A stretch of 21,936 bases of DNA from a virus, in the IMG/VR virus record IMGVR_UViG_3300005882_000540, positions 1 to 21,936 of that record; one strand, written 5' to 3'. The notes under the pieces were generated by a model. It saw only the letters and a list, made by a program, of their open reading frames with translations, had not been told where the DNA came from and searched no databases. Shown in pieces: positions 21,136-21,936 of the stretch. Position 1 is the stretch's first letter; each line of letters opens with the position of its first letter. Both the position numbers and the translations under genes were made by a program.

Positions 21136-21936
21136 ATGTCTCGCAAGACGAAAAAACGCTTATTACTCGCCGCGCTCGCTGGTGCAGCCGGCGTCTACGG
21201 CGAAGACCATATTATCGATAACGCAATCACCCCAGTGGCGATTCAAACCATGGGTTTGGAAATCACGCCGATTGAAGCCACCGAAGTGGACCGCGAGTTT
21301 GATAACGGCCGCCCTGGTAACAACAAGTTCTTGGTGGTTGGCCAACACTGCAAGCTGACATTCTCAGTGGAGCTCACCGGCGGCGGTGATGCTGTGACGC
21401 CGGCTAACTACGCCATGCTACTGCAAGCTTGTGGCTTCTCTGAAACCGTTGATTTAACCGATGTGAGCTATGCCCGAATTGTTGATGACACGGTGAAAGA
21501 TATTACTTTGCACGCTTACATTGACGGCGTTAACCATAAAGTGGTTGGTGCGCGCGGCACTTATAAGTACCTCGGCAAAGTGGGCGAAGTGGCAAAAATT
21601 GAATTTGAATTCACCGGTCTCTTTGGTGGCCTTGCGGGTGCAGCAATGCCAACGGCTGACTTTTCTGGCTGGCAGCAACCGGCGGTGTTTGGTTCAAAGC
21701 ACACAACATTCACGCTGGACGGTAGCGAACTGGAGCTATTCGACTTCGAGCTTGATGGTAAGAATGAGGTGATTTACACCGAAGGTACCCGGTCTGAAAA
21801 AGTACACATTACCGACTGGAAGCCAGACGGCAAAATCGTCTTTGAAGCACCCGCCCACGGCGATTTGGACCCCACATCGATTTACATTGCGGGCGCAACC
21901 ATGCCGATGTCATTGGTGCACGGCACTGTTGCCGGC
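21136..21936 (+). CDS. putative tail-tube protein, incomplete at window end
   Basis: Reading frame open from ATG 21136 to the end of the window (267 codons, no stop). AGAGGATAAG precedes the start. After a basic, alanine-rich N-terminus come a GLEITPIEATEVDREFDNG region and beta-rich segments (KLTFSVELTGGG, DITLHAYIDGVNHKVVGARG, KIEFEFTGLFGG), repeated in outline in the second half. This resembles tail-tube proteins of non-contractile (siphovirus) tails. Mu itself would have tail-sheath genes in this region. The hydrophobic N-terminus looks like a signal peptide but is more likely an unprocessed arm. Identification rests on the fold-like pattern and position. Confidence 0.7.
   Translation, partial: MSRKTKKRLLLAALAGAAGVYGEDHIIDNAITPVAIQTMGLEITPIEATEVDREFDNGRPGNNKFLVVGQHCKLTFSVELTGGGDAVTPANYAMLLQACGFSETVDLTDVSYARIVDDTVKDITLHAYIDGVNHKVVGARGTYKYLGKVGEVAKIEFEFTGLFGGLAGAAMPTADFSGWQQPAVFGSKHTTFTLDGSELELFDFELDGKNEVIYTEGTRSEKVHITDWKPDGKIVFEAPAHGDLDPTSIYIAGATMPMSLVHGTVAG

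Noticed and set aside
21136-21201. Signal-peptide-like N-terminus of the last protein
   Set aside because: Basic residues followed by an alanine/leucine stretch look like a signal peptide, but context and the beta-rich body indicate a cytoplasmically assembled tail protein.
1-21936. CRISPR array, tRNA, rRNA, insertion sequence, riboswitch
   Set aside because: No regularly spaced repeats, cloverleaf, IS-type transposase other than MuA, or known riboswitch core was seen by eye; the only repeats supported are the hammerhead pair and the 26-bp pair.

Overview
The window carries the left and central part of a Mu-like transposable phage or prophage, starting at the stop codon of a leftward repressor gene and ending inside a probable tail-tube gene. 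Everything after position 900 is on the + strand, in the usual order for this phage group: repressor, Ner, MuA, MuB, early accessory genes, GemA, Mor-type activator, lysis genes, TraR, gp25/gp26/gp27-like genes, terminase, portal, MuF, gpG, protease/scaffold, major head, head completion, tail. No host gene, tRNA, rRNA, CRISPR array, insertion sequence or phage end is visible. Protein families and moderate base composition suggest a gammaproteobacterial host; I cannot name the genus.

Early region (1-8900). A divergent control region (841-950) with TGAACA/TGTTCA half-sites separates the repressor from ner-A-B. An early operon follows with two extra DNA-binding regulators, a DUF3164 protein, several unknown proteins, GemA and one Mor/C-family activator. 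The most striking signal here is non-coding. Two sequences, just after the stop codons at 6219 and 7402, fold as type II hammerhead ribozymes: complete catalytic core, perfect stem III, and a stem I whose two strands change together between copies. They flank a two-gene cassette, so self-cleavage would cut about 1.18 kb of bicistronic RNA out of the early transcript.

Lysis and packaging region (8900-16978). After a strong terminator (8979-9019) come an M15 endopeptidase, an unknown gene, a holin-like protein, a TraR/DksA zinc protein, a DUF2730 protein, a small winged-helix protein, small and large terminase, portal, MuF and gpG. MuF ends in a zincin-like domain (HELGH), suggesting a phage-delivered toxin; a tiny overlapping gene follows it.

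Head and tail region (16979-21936). A 262-bp structured gap precedes the protease/scaffold gene, which has an internal start for a separate scaffold. Then come a decoration-like protein, the major head protein, a terminator-like hairpin, gp35-, gp36- and gp37-like proteins and the cut-off tail-tube gene. A 26-bp exact repeat followed by a hairpin occurs before the lysis region and again before the protease gene, the two places where Mu has late promoters. The tail proteins look more like those of siphophage-type transposable phages (B3/D3112) than Mu's contractile tail, so this is probably a Mu-head/siphophage-tail mosaic.
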